The translations under genes were made by a program, and so were the position numbers. This document shows positions 15,155 to 21,585 of a stretch of DNA of 21,585 nt, piece after piece; the first letter of the stretch is position 1; every line of letters begins with the position of its first letter. The notes beneath the pieces are model-generated. The model was not told the DNA's origin and did not search any database. It worked only from the letters and a program-made list of their open reading frames with translations. This DNA is from Bacteroidota bacterium. Lineage in GTDB: Bacteria; Bacteroidota; Ignavibacteria; Kapaibacteriales; UBA2268. The stretch lies in NCBI GenBank assembly GCA_024280675.1, contig JAJRPT010000049.1:1-21585 (forward strand), in the 5' to 3' direction.

Positions 15155-15505
15155 TTAGTCGCTTTCTTCTTTAAAATATTCTGCTTCGATAAGAGAAGAA
15201 ATCCCACCACGAACATTAAATTCAGCCGTGACGCACATGTATCTTGGGCTGCAGGCCGAGAGCAAATCATCAAGAATTTGATTGGTCACTGCTTCAAAAA
15301 ATATTCCTTTTTGCCTGTAATCTGCAAAATAATATTTCAATGATTTTAACTCTATGCAAAGCTCATCGGCAATATATTCTATGGTGATGGTCGCAAAATC
15401 TGGCAAGCCAGTCTTTGGGCAAACGGATGTGAACTCAGGGTTTACATGGCTTATTGTGTAATCACGTCCTGGTCGTGGATTTGGAAAGACTTCAATTTGT
15501 GTCAT
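15155..15505 (-). CDS. queF: NADPH-dependent 7-cyano-7-deazaguanine reductase QueF
   Basis: The 116-residue protein is a short, single-domain (YkvM-type) QueF that reduces the nitrile of preQ0 to the aminomethyl group of preQ1 with NADPH. The signature FTSVCPKTGLPDFATI carries Cys29, which forms the thioimide with the nitrile, and the proton donor Asp36. The family motif ELKSLKYYF (52-60) provides NADPH contacts, and Glu71 sits 42 residues after the Cys, the same distance as in Bacillus QueF. It starts 49 bases after the isomerase gene and is five bases ahead of queD. I found no preQ1-riboswitch-like sequence in the 49-base leader. Confidence 0.93.
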   Translation of the reverse strand: MTQIEVFPNPRPGRDYTISHVNPEFTSVCPKTGLPDFATITIEYIADELCIELKSLKYYFADYRQKGIFFEAVTNQILDDLLSACSPRYMCVTAEFNVRGGISSLIEAEYFKEESD

Positions 15506-15554
15506 TTATTTGTACCTGTTATTTGCTTAATTCTATAATACTAAATTAACATAA

Positions 15555-16613
15555 TTATTTAGAAAGCTCTGCCTTCAGACCCAAAATAATATCAATAGCA
15601 CTGGGGTTGTAGCCGCAAAGAAGTGCCAGATAGTAAGAAGCCCAATCGCCAAGATAAATATTGGAAAACATTCGTTCAAGGTGTGTACCAGATTCATTCT
15701 TTAGATTTATAAGCTCCCTATTTTCTTTTCTGAGAACCCCGTCGAGGTATGCAAATCTTTTCGTGACCTGAGGGTGGTCGTTTGCATCTTCCAATAATAT
15801 AAAAATAAAATTTTTATTGGAGTTGGTCGAATATTGCCAAGAATTAATTTCGTTATGATTCATTTCTGGCAAAACAGAGCCAAAGGCCGCACACTTAGAA
15901 TTTTCTTGGAACTGCCCCCGCCAACGCAAGCCAACCGTCTCCATAGACCGGGAAGTATAAATGACAGGGACTTTACCACTCAATCTCTTGGCAATGTCTA
16001 GTGAAAAGTTCTGATTTGAACTTTCACCCAAATACTCGCCGGAGAGCTGCTCTAGCTTCTTAATTACCGACACAATCTCGCCCTCTATTCTAGCGACTAC
16101 AGAATCAGAAAGCACTCCAGATTTTAGTATCAAATAAAGAAGCGGAAAGAAAGAATATCCGATGGCACAACGTGGTTGGAAACCATCTGGGATTTTTATA
16201 ATAGGCAAATCATTCTCTTTTGCAATTCTTTCTAGCTCACCACCACTGCTAATACAGACAATATTGTTAGTATGTTCGAGGGCAAGTCTCAGCGAAGAAA
16301 GTGTTTCTTCGGTGTTTCCAGAATAAGATGAGGCAATCACGAGTGAGTTTTTTGCAAGGTGCGGTGGAAAAGAATAATCTCGGTTAATTATAATTTCAAT
16401 ATGATTTGTATCCACACCCTCAGACAAATAAGTTCTGAGCAAATCTCCACCAATGGCCGAGCCACCCATCCCGAAAATTAAAATCCTATCAAATTTATTT
16501 AAATTAGCGGTAAAGCCTATACTTTTGCCAATTTCGCAAGCACTCGTAACTTGAGATGGAAATTCCCGCAGTGTAGTAAACATGTCGCCTTTGTCAATAC
16601 TTTTTATATTCAT
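15555..16613 (-). CDS. Bifunctional phosphoglucose/phosphomannose isomerase
   Basis: The 352-residue protein interconverts glucose-6-phosphate or mannose-6-phosphate with fructose-6-phosphate in the cytosol. It has two SIS sugar-isomerase lobes. Phosphate-binding motifs are GMGGSAIGGD (48-57) and SSYSGNTEE (95-103). The second lobe shows RGQFQENSK with Glu237 and LPEMNHNEI with His253. These are 16 residues apart, matching the catalytic Glu and His of the archaeal PGI/PMI family (E203 and H219 in Pyrobaculum). The C-terminus (YNPSAIDIILGLKAEL) has the usual closing Lys helix. It is not the classical PGI or zinc-dependent PMI family. Co-directional with queF and queD, 49 bases apart, it may share a transcript, though no pathway link is evident. 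Confidence 0.87.
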   Translation of the reverse strand: MNIKSIDKGDMFTTLREFPSQVTSACEIGKSIGFTANLNKFDRILIFGMGGSAIGGDLLRTYLSEGVDTNHIEIIINRDYSFPPHLAKNSLVIASSYSGNTEETLSSLRLALEHTNNIVCISSGGELERIAKENDLPIIKIPDGFQPRCAIGYSFFPLLYLILKSGVLSDSVVARIEGEIVSVIKKLEQLSGEYLGESSNQNFSLDIAKRLSGKVPVIYTSRSMETVGLRWRGQFQENSKCAAFGSVLPEMNHNEINSWQYSTNSNKNFIFILLEDANDHPQVTKRFAYLDGVLRKENRELINLKNESGTHLERMFSNIYLGDWASYYLALLCGYNPSAIDIILGLKAELSK

Positions 16614-16721
16614 TATTAAAATCGTTAAATTAAAAAAAATAAAATTAGTGATTTTTCAGTAATTATTCGTAGTTTTCTACCCTGCTTCAAAGTACATTTT
16701 ATTAATTAATCTGAGGGAAAG

Positions 16722-18767
16722 ATGAAAAGCTTACTTACAATTATTTTTGCGGTGCTAATTTATGGCTCTGCTTTTTCTGAATCCAAGCGAATGGTATTTG
16801 TTGAGGAGTACACAAGTGGCTATTGCACGCCTTGCTATGACTTTGACAAAGCGTTTTTTCTCATAGGTAATCAATACCAAAACGACGTAATCCCAATTTC
16901 CATCCACTCGGGCAATGAACCTAAAGACAATATGTACAGAGCAAACACGCTTGCAGGGGACAGGTTTGCCTATGCCTATGATACATTATCAATCAATACG
17001 CCAGCCATTTGGGTCAATGGCACAAGGGTGGAAGCCGCACAGTATGCTTCGCAACTTGGCAGTTTCACAGGGGAAATGTCGCCAATTACAATTTATTTGA
17101 TTGATGACCGATCCCAAAATGGGATGATTAATCTCAAGGCCATTGTCCATTCAGATGACATTCTGACAGGAAACAACAAATTAGTTCTTTTTGTTCGAGA
17201 AGAGACAGTCTACGACCCAAATCCCGAAAGTGGAATGCCCTATGTTAGTGAATGGGAAAACTTCAACTGGGTTGCCCGTGAAATATTGCCAACCAATACT
17301 GGTCAATCCATCAGTATCACCAAAGAAGGTGCTTATGCAACAATTCAAAGCTCAGTCAATATTAAAGCCGATTGGGATATGGATAACATCAAAACATTTG
17401 CCATTGTGCAAAACATGGACACAAAAGAAGTGTTGCAGGCGGCCTGGGCATTGGATGATTTAAGTGATATAAAGCCAAAAATCTCAGCAGACAACTCAAC
17501 CTTACAATTTGGAGATATAGCAGATGTCTCAGAGAAGACAGTGACGCTCATCAACACCGGCCCTGGTGATTTAACCATAACAGGCATGGCTGTGACCGAC
17601 GATTCAAAAGGCTATTTTTCTTTGATTGATGAAATGGACAAAGACATTGTATTAAAACCAGGCAGAGAGAAAAGAGTAGATGTAGAATTCTTCCCAAAGG
17701 AGACTGGGAACTTTGGTGCAAAACTAATCGTGACCAGCGACGCAGATAACACGTCCGAGTACACAATCCAACTAGAAGGCAGTGCTTCCAATCTTGTAGA
17801 ATTTGCACAAATTTCATTCTCCAATGATGAACTTGATTTCGGTGAAGTATCTAAGGACAAAACTTTGGATTTGATTATTCAAAACATTGGTACAGGTGAT
17901 TTGAGCATTACTCAAATGGATTATACTGATAATGACGAGAATGCCTACTCTATCGGGGGTGAACTCACATTTCCATTGACCATTGCAAGCGAGGGTAGTT
18001 TAAGCATACCTGTAATATTTACACCAAAAAGTGATGATTATTTCTTCTCAGATTTAAACATCTACTCCGATTCGAAGGCCGAGTCTGAAACTTATGTTAG
18101 CCTTAGTGGGCTGGGGGTAAATATTGGTGAGAAAAGTGAGATTACCATTGTTATTGATGGAAGCAATGAAGGGGAAAACATACTAGATTTCGGAGAATCT
18201 TTGGCTGGCGAGCGTAAATCTTTTGATATAGAAAATACTGGAAATGTAGACATTATGATTAATACATTAATTTTAAAAAATGATGACGCAGACTTGTTCG
18301 AGCTAATCAGCGATGAGTATTTGATTAATATTTCCGAAGGTGCAAAGCACGAAGTTGTGGTGGAATTCAACCCAACTGAGTCTGGTACTTTCACAACAGA
18401 TCTCGAAATTACATACGGAGATGACAATTTAATAGAAATAGTGAAAATCACTGCCTCGGCTGATTTCTCATCAATATCGGATGAGCTTTCTTCATCTGGT
18501 GCTATAAAATACACAATCAACCCAAACCCTGCAAGCGATGAAGCAAGATTTGAATACACGCTTGGCAAGATGGTCAGTGGAAATATTAGCTTTAAACTCT
18601 ATGATATAAATGGAGGCTACATTGCAAATCTTCATTCTTCTAGGGCTCTTGGCGGGTCTGGCAGTAGTTTCTCTATTGACGCATCTAAGCTGAGTTCTGG
18701 AAAATATTTCATTATTATTAATCTAATGGGCAAAGCCGAGCGGATTCCGCTTTTGATTAATAAATAA
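16722..18767 (+). CDS. T9SS-secreted protein with Omp28/thioredoxin-like head and HYDIN-type Ig domains
   Basis: The protein has 681 residues. A signal peptide (MKSLLTIIFAVLIYGSAFS) leads to a thioredoxin-like domain (~22-125) with SGYCTPCYDF (Cys35, Cys38) and a cis-Pro-type loop INTPAIW, as in the Omp28 family. Residues ~140-245 are beta-rich. About residues 252-355, 362-465 and 475-580 are three HYDIN/choice-of-anchor-D-like Ig domains, each with an LxFGxxx start, an N-T/I-G strand and a GSxxxxVxFxP strand (LINTGPGDLTI, IQNIGTGDLSI, IENTGNVDIMI). The last ~85 residues are a T9SS sorting domain (INPNPASDEARFEY, then FKLYDINGGYI). A GAGGG purine run at 16713-16717, four bases before ATG, supports the start. 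Likely exported to the cell surface; a redox role is inferred from CTPC alone. Confidence 0.85.
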   Translation: MKSLLTIIFAVLIYGSAFSESKRMVFVEEYTSGYCTPCYDFDKAFFLIGNQYQNDVIPISIHSGNEPKDNMYRANTLAGDRFAYAYDTLSINTPAIWVNGTRVEAAQYASQLGSFTGEMSPITIYLIDDRSQNGMINLKAIVHSDDILTGNNKLVLFVREETVYDPNPESGMPYVSEWENFNWVAREILPTNTGQSISITKEGAYATIQSSVNIKADWDMDNIKTFAIVQNMDTKEVLQAAWALDDLSDIKPKISADNSTLQFGDIADVSEKTVTLINTGPGDLTITGMAVTDDSKGYFSLIDEMDKDIVLKPGREKRVDVEFFPKETGNFGAKLIVTSDADNTSEYTIQLEGSASNLVEFAQISFSNDELDFGEVSKDKTLDLIIQNIGTGDLSITQMDYTDNDENAYSIGGELTFPLTIASEGSLSIPVIFTPKSDDYFFSDLNIYSDSKAESETYVSLSGLGVNIGEKSEITIVIDGSNEGENILDFGESLAGERKSFDIENTGNVDIMINTLILKNDDADLFELISDEYLINISEGAKHEVVVEFNPTESGTFTTDLEITYGDDNLIEIVKITASADFSSISDELSSSGAIKYTINPNPASDEARFEYTLGKMVSGNISFKLYDINGGYIANLHSSRALGGSGSSFSIDASKLSSGKYFIIINLMGKAERIPLLINK

Positions 18768-18793
18768 AAGTATTATTTTTTTGCCTAATTCCC

Positions 18794-18822
18794 ATGCCAC
18801 TTTTGAAAGCCGAAGGTGGCAT
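18794..18822 (+). terminator. Hairpin terminator after the T9SS protein
   Basis: ATGCCAC (18794-18800) pairs perfectly with GTGGCAT (18816-18822), followed by TATTTTTATT. The T-rich tail is on the plus side, so it serves the 16722-18767 gene. The minus-strand lipoprotein gene ends only 20 bases beyond. Confidence 0.7.
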
Positions 18823-18842
18823 TATTTTTATTCTGAACAAAA

Positions 18843-19235
18843 TCAATTATGCAAAGCACCTTGCTCAATCCAACGCAAAATCCCATCAATCTGATCTTGG
18901 CGAACTGGAATGAGCCGAAGGTTTGAAAGATGTGGATTGTCGGCATTCACCACTTGATATAATAAACTTATTTCTGGATTTTCTGTATCTATCATTGGAT
19001 ATGCACCCATTATCGTCTGCCATTGAGTAAGGTCATATCCAGCCTTCATGTAATTTGATTGGTGACAAGCTCCTTGGCTTGCACAACGAATCTGAAGAAA
19101 AGGTTGCACGTGGCGAACAAAACTCACCTCTCCTTCTTCGGGAAATGCAATATCGTAAGGGTAGCGGTCGCCGTCTTCACAAGATATAAAAACCAAAATC
19201 AATGCCAGAGCAAGTATTATTATTAGCTTTCTCAT
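18843..19235 (-). CDS. Small lipoprotein with a cytochrome-c-like region carrying CX5CH
   Basis: With ATG at 19235 the protein has 130 residues; the frame extends to a TTG at 19241 but the ATG gives the cleaner signal (MRKLIIILALALILVFISC, Cys19 lipid-bearing). The mature part resembles small heme-c-like lipoproteins of Bacteroidota and Planctomycetes: FVRHVQPFLQIRC, then CH, then YDLTQW, then PEISLLYQVV and a terminal IDGILRWIEQGALHN. In those proteins the motif is a CXnCH heme site. Here it reads C-ASQGA-CH, five residues between the Cys, which is not a standard heme attachment spacing. No distal Met ligand could be assigned. The gene starts three bases past the panB stop, so it is probably translationally coupled. 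The function is unknown. Confidence 0.75.
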   Translation of the reverse strand: MRKLIIILALALILVFISCEDGDRYPYDIAFPEEGEVSFVRHVQPFLQIRCASQGACHQSNYMKAGYDLTQWQTIMGAYPMIDTENPEISLLYQVVNADNPHLSNLRLIPVRQDQIDGILRWIEQGALHN

Positions 19236-19237
19236 AA

Positions 19238-20065
19238 TCAATAACTCTCCTCCGAACTCGGAAAAGAACTAGCTTTGACATCCTTGATATATTCACCAAT
19301 TGAATTGTTTACCGTTTCTTGCAAATTTGCATATCGCCGCACAAATCTCGGATTGAAATCAATAGTCAGCCCAAGCATATCGGTATAAACCAAAATCTGC
19401 CCGTCACATTGCGAACCAGCACCAATCCCAATCGTAGGTATTGAAAGCATTTCAGTAATTTCTCTGCCAAGGTTTGCTGGGATTTTCTCCAGAACAATGG
19501 CAAATGCTCCTGCATCTTCTAGTATCTTAGCGTCGTTTTTAATTTTCTCAGCTTCATCAGGGTTTGTTCCACGAGCACGGTATGAACCAAATTGATTAAT
19601 GGATTGAGGAGTTAGCCCCAGATGACCCATGACGGGAATTCCAGAATCGGTCATTCTTTTGACCGCAGGTGCAACGCTTGCCCCGCCTTCAAGTTTGATT
19701 GCCGTGCATCCCGTTTCTTTCATCATCCGGCCGGCATTGCGGAAGGCTTCATCGCCCGTGACTTGATAGCTCATAAATGGCATGTCTGCAACTACCAAAG
19801 CTCTTTCGCAGGCTTTGACAACAGCTTTTGTATGGTAGATTGTCTCATCGACCGTGACCGATATTGTGGTGTCATTTCCCTGGACAACGTTGCCAAGCGA
19901 ATCTCCAACCAAAATCAAATCAATGCCAGCATTGTCCAAGATCTTAGCTATTGTGTAATCATAAGCCGTAAGGCATGAGATTTTCACACCCGCTTTTTTC
20001 ATCTGCAAAAGACGAAGCGTAGTCACTTTCCTGTCTTCAAAATCTATTGGTTTGGCTATGCTCAT
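19238..20065 (-). CDS. panB: Ketopantoate hydroxymethyltransferase PanB
   Basis: The 275-residue cytosolic enzyme transfers a hydroxymethyl group from 5,10-methylenetetrahydrofolate to 2-oxoisovalerate, the first committed step of pantothenate and coenzyme A synthesis. The TIM-barrel motifs are all visible: LTAYDYTIA (32-40), VGDSLGNV (53-60, metal ligand Asp55), VVADMPFMSY (91-100, metal ligand Asp94), AIKLEGG (122-128, Lys124), MGHLGLTPQS (146-155), VLEKIP (191-196, catalytic base Glu193) and GIGAGSQCDGQILV (213-226). Length is normal. It lies between the tdh-like gene (6-base gap) and the small lipoprotein gene on the same strand. No panC or panD was seen in this window. Confidence 0.95.
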   Translation of the reverse strand: MSIAKPIDFEDRKVTTLRLLQMKKAGVKISCLTAYDYTIAKILDNAGIDLILVGDSLGNVVQGNDTTISVTVDETIYHTKAVVKACERALVVADMPFMSYQVTGDEAFRNAGRMMKETGCTAIKLEGGASVAPAVKRMTDSGIPVMGHLGLTPQSINQFGSYRARGTNPDEAEKIKNDAKILEDAGAFAIVLEKIPANLGREITEMLSIPTIGIGAGSQCDGQILVYTDMLGLTIDFNPRFVRRYANLQETVNNSIGEYIKDVKASSFPSSEESY

Positions 20066-20071
20066 AAAATT

Positions 20072-21028
20072 TTATACCTTGGTAGTTAATCTTGCCGAAA
20101 GCTTTTCAATCATATCTTTTGTCATCTCTTCAATTCCAAACTCATGTGACCAAGCCCAATCATTGCGAGCCGCTTCGTCATTTATTGACCTAGGCCAAGA
20201 AGCCGCAATCTTCTGACGATAATCCGGCGAATAAGTTATCTCAAACTCCGGAATATATTTTTTTATTTCTTCTGCCAACTCAGATGGAGAAAAACTAACA
20301 GCCGCAATATTGTAATCGGCATGATAATTTAAATTGTCCAAATCAGCTTCCATCAACTCAATCGTCCCCCTCACACAGTCACTCATATACATCATCGGCA
20401 GAGTTGCATCTGCATCCAAGAAGCAAGAATACTTGCTACGCTTAATTGCTTCATAAAATATCTCAACGGCGTAATCTGTCGTCCCACCACCCGGCAGAGT
20501 CTCGCTGGAAATAATTCCAGGATAACGCAAACCACGGATGTCAAGCCCAAACTTCTGCTGGTAATAATTGCATACCGCCTCTGCGGCCACTTTGGTCACC
20601 CCGTACATTGTTGTCGGTCTCAAAACTGACTCTTGCGGAGTATCATCAAGCGGAATCCCATTCCCCCATACGGCAATCGAGCTGGGCACAAATATTTTAT
20701 TTAGTTTATGTTTTACACCCAAGTCAAGCAAATTTATTGTACCATTCATATTGACATCCCAACACATCTGCGGGTTCTTCTCTCCCGTAGCCGAAAGAAG
20801 TGCGGCCATGTGAAAGACAGAATCAATCTTATGTTTTAGTAAAAGATCTTCCATTTTTTCTTTATTCAAAATATCAAGCTGCTCATAAATCCCACCAGAC
20901 AAATTCTCTGGAACTTCATCTCTAATATCTGAAATTATTACATTTTCCGCCCCATATTTTTGGCAAAGACTGGCAGTCAGCTCCGTTCCGATTTGCCCCA
21001 AGGCACCCGTAATTAATATTTTCTTCAT
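20072..21028 (-). CDS. Extended SDR NAD-dependent dehydrogenase, L-threonine 3-dehydrogenase-like
   Basis: The 318-residue protein has the Rossmann motif GALGQIG (8-14) and Asp34 (IISDIRD) selecting NAD. The extended-SDR catalytic set follows: Ser116/Ser117 (VPSSIAV), Tyr142 and Lys146 (YGVTK). The strings LLSATGEKNP, RYPGIISSETLPGGGTTDYAVEIFY and LPMMYMSDCVRGTIELM are those of the UDP-galactose-epimerase-like threonine dehydrogenases, which oxidise L-threonine to 2-amino-3-oxobutanoate. That product is normally cleaved by Kbl to glycine and acetyl-CoA; kbl is not in this window. Another sugar or amino-acid substrate is possible. It heads a minus-strand group with panB and the lipoprotein. 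Confidence 0.8.
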   Translation of the reverse strand: MKKILITGALGQIGTELTASLCQKYGAENVIISDIRDEVPENLSGGIYEQLDILNKEKMEDLLLKHKIDSVFHMAALLSATGEKNPQMCWDVNMNGTINLLDLGVKHKLNKIFVPSSIAVWGNGIPLDDTPQESVLRPTTMYGVTKVAAEAVCNYYQQKFGLDIRGLRYPGIISSETLPGGGTTDYAVEIFYEAIKRSKYSCFLDADATLPMMYMSDCVRGTIELMEADLDNLNYHADYNIAAVSFSPSELAEEIKKYIPEFEITYSPDYRQKIAASWPRSINDEAARNDWAWSHEFGIEEMTKDMIEKLSARLTTKV

Positions 21029-21139
21029 TTATTTTAGATATTGTGTTTTGTATAAACGGCAATTTACGATTTTCATATTAAACTTTTTTAATTCTAAGTA
21101 GGACTTCACACAAAAAAAATAACAATAATTATCATTTTA

Positions 21140-21171
21140 TTTGTATGTAAGAAATAAAGCTAGTATATTAG
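21140..21171 (+). promoter_or_regulatory. Candidate promoter upstream of the truncated secreted-protein gene
   Basis: TTTG (21140-21143) is followed after 20 bases by TATATTAG (21164-21171), one mismatch to TAnnTTTG. This would give a leader of about 190 nt. Confidence 0.35.
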
Positions 21172-21220
21172 TTTTTAGGTGCTTTCAATTTTGCAAGTAA
21201 AACAAATTGATTGCGACTTT

Positions 21221-21253
21221 TTTGTGTGTTCTGGTATTTTTTTTATTTATTTG
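21221..21253 (+). promoter_or_regulatory. Second candidate promoter, overlapping the inverted-repeat cluster
   Basis: TTTG (21221-21224) is followed after 21 bases by TTTATTTG (21246-21253), which misses the conserved A of TAnnTTTG. The start would fall near 21260, inside the inverted repeats. Confidence 0.3.
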
Positions 21254-21254
21254 T

Positions 21255-21316
21255 GTAACATTTCGAGTTTAATGTGTTACTTCTAATTGAGGGCAGAACA
21301 TTTTGTTAAATGTTAC
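21255..21316. repeat. Cluster of AACATT/AATGTT inverted repeats
   Basis: GTAACATTT (21255-21263) is inverted as AAATGTTAC (21308-21316), a perfect 9-bp pair 44 bases apart. AACATTT (21297-21303) and AAATGTT (21308-21314) form a 7-bp stem with a 4-base loop. AATGTGTTAC (21271-21280) is a third, slightly altered half-site. Confidence 0.6.
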
Positions 21317-21366
21317 TGTATCAAATCATTGAAAATTCTATATTATAAATCTTTATAAGGCTTGTT

Positions 21367-21585
21367 ATGAAAACTATATTCATTACCCTAATGCTTTTGT
21401 TAGCGTCAAGTTCTTTTCTTTTTGGCAATATGACAGAAGAAAAAGAAATTAAGAAAAAATTACCAGGACTTGCTGGTGTAAATAACAGTGGCACTGACTT
21501 TTGGCTCGCATTGCCACCGCCATATCTAGCACGTCAGCAGGGTGATTTCTTCAAAATCTATGTCACATCACCTCAAGAAACTCAG
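21367..21585 (+). CDS. Secreted protein, N-terminal fragment (runs off right edge)
   Basis: The frame is open from ATG 21367 to the end of the window, 73 codons. Residues 1-20 form a signal peptide (MKTIFITLMLLLASSSFLFG). A short charged stretch follows (MTEEKEIKKKL), then NNSGTDFWLALPPPYLARQQ. The GTDFWLA string recalls the start of large Bacteroidota surface proteins with IgGFc-binding-like or cell-surface repeat domains, but the fragment is too short to assign. Many such proteins end in a T9SS sorting domain. Destination outside the cytoplasm is clear from the signal peptide; the function is unknown. Confidence 0.7.
   Translation, partial: MKTIFITLMLLLASSSFLFGNMTEEKEIKKKLPGLAGVNNSGTDFWLALPPPYLARQQGDFFKIYVTSPQETQ

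Larger units (their letters stand above)
21029..21366. other. AT-rich divergent intergenic region with inverted-repeat cluster
   Basis: These 338 bases contain no convincing gene. They hold two candidate plus-strand promoters, described separately, and an inverted-repeat cluster at 21255-21316. No clear minus-strand promoter for the tdh-like gene was found. Confidence 0.55.

Noticed and set aside
15506..15554. preQ1 riboswitch upstream of queF
   Set aside because: The 49-base leader is AT-rich and lacks the C-rich stem-loop and A-rich tail of preQ1-I aptamers.
18092..18568. 158-codon minus-strand frame, Ser-rich
   Set aside because: It is antisense to the HYDIN and sorting-domain part of the T9SS protein; the Ser-rich content mirrors Asp/Glu-rich codons on the plus strand.
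18843..19235. Plain call as a cytochrome c
   Set aside because: The CX5CH spacing is not a standard heme-binding motif and no distal ligand could be assigned, so only a resemblance is claimed.

Overview
The window looks like chromosome of a low-GC, Gram-negative member of the Bacteroidota/Chlorobiota side of the tree, possibly an Ignavibacteria- or Kapabacteria-like lineage. I infer this from several signs: two secreted proteins with type IX secretion (T9SS) C-terminal sorting domains, a TonB-dependent receptor with a carboxypeptidase-regulatory-like N-terminal domain followed by a DUF4249-type lipoprotein, a DUF2723 membrane protein, DNA-encoded lipoboxes, few Shine-Dalgarno sequences, and at least one promoter matching the Bacteroidota consensus (TTTG, then TAnnTTTG). 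No rRNA, tRNA, transposase or CRISPR array was seen. The species cannot be fixed from this sequence.

Layout. Positions 1-2319 (minus) hold the N-terminal 773 residues of a large secreted protein built like a phage tail fibre, with five tandem repeats of 69-70 residues; it runs off the left edge. Just upstream and co-directional is a 193-residue T9SS protein (2369-2950). Both are probably read from a consensus promoter at 3189-3221, across a leader of about 230 nt. On the plus strand follow an RsmB-type rRNA methyltransferase (3264-4649), a DEDDh exonuclease fused to a UvrC-like GIY-YIG half (4668-6341), a TonB-dependent receptor (6444-8699) and its lipoprotein partner (8749-9651). On the minus strand are a SPOR-domain protein and a lipoprotein glutathione peroxidase (11288 down to 9678). 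A DUF2723 protein (11483-14656, plus) converges through a bidirectional terminator on a minus-strand group: phosphoglucose/phosphomannose isomerase, queF and queD (16613 down to 14730). A plus-strand T9SS protein with an Omp28/thioredoxin-like head and HYDIN-type domains (16722-18767) ends at a hairpin terminator. Then a minus-strand group runs tdh-like, panB and a small lipoprotein with a CX5CH motif (21028 down to 18843). A truncated plus-strand secreted protein starts at 21367, behind a 338-base AT-rich region with a cluster of inverted repeats.

How it fits together. About half of the genes are ordinary housekeeping (rRNA methylation, queuosine precursor synthesis, pantothenate, hexose-phosphate isomerisation). 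The rest is cell-envelope and secreted material: uptake receptor, lipoproteins, T9SS cargo and the fibre-like protein. I see no complete new defence or mobile system. The points most worth a second look are the fibre-like protein with its T9SS partner and regulated-looking promoter, the exonuclease/GIY-YIG fusion with its altered YIG motif, the CX5CH lipoprotein, and short tandem repeats placed at a gene start (6402-6434) and a stop codon (9666-9704).
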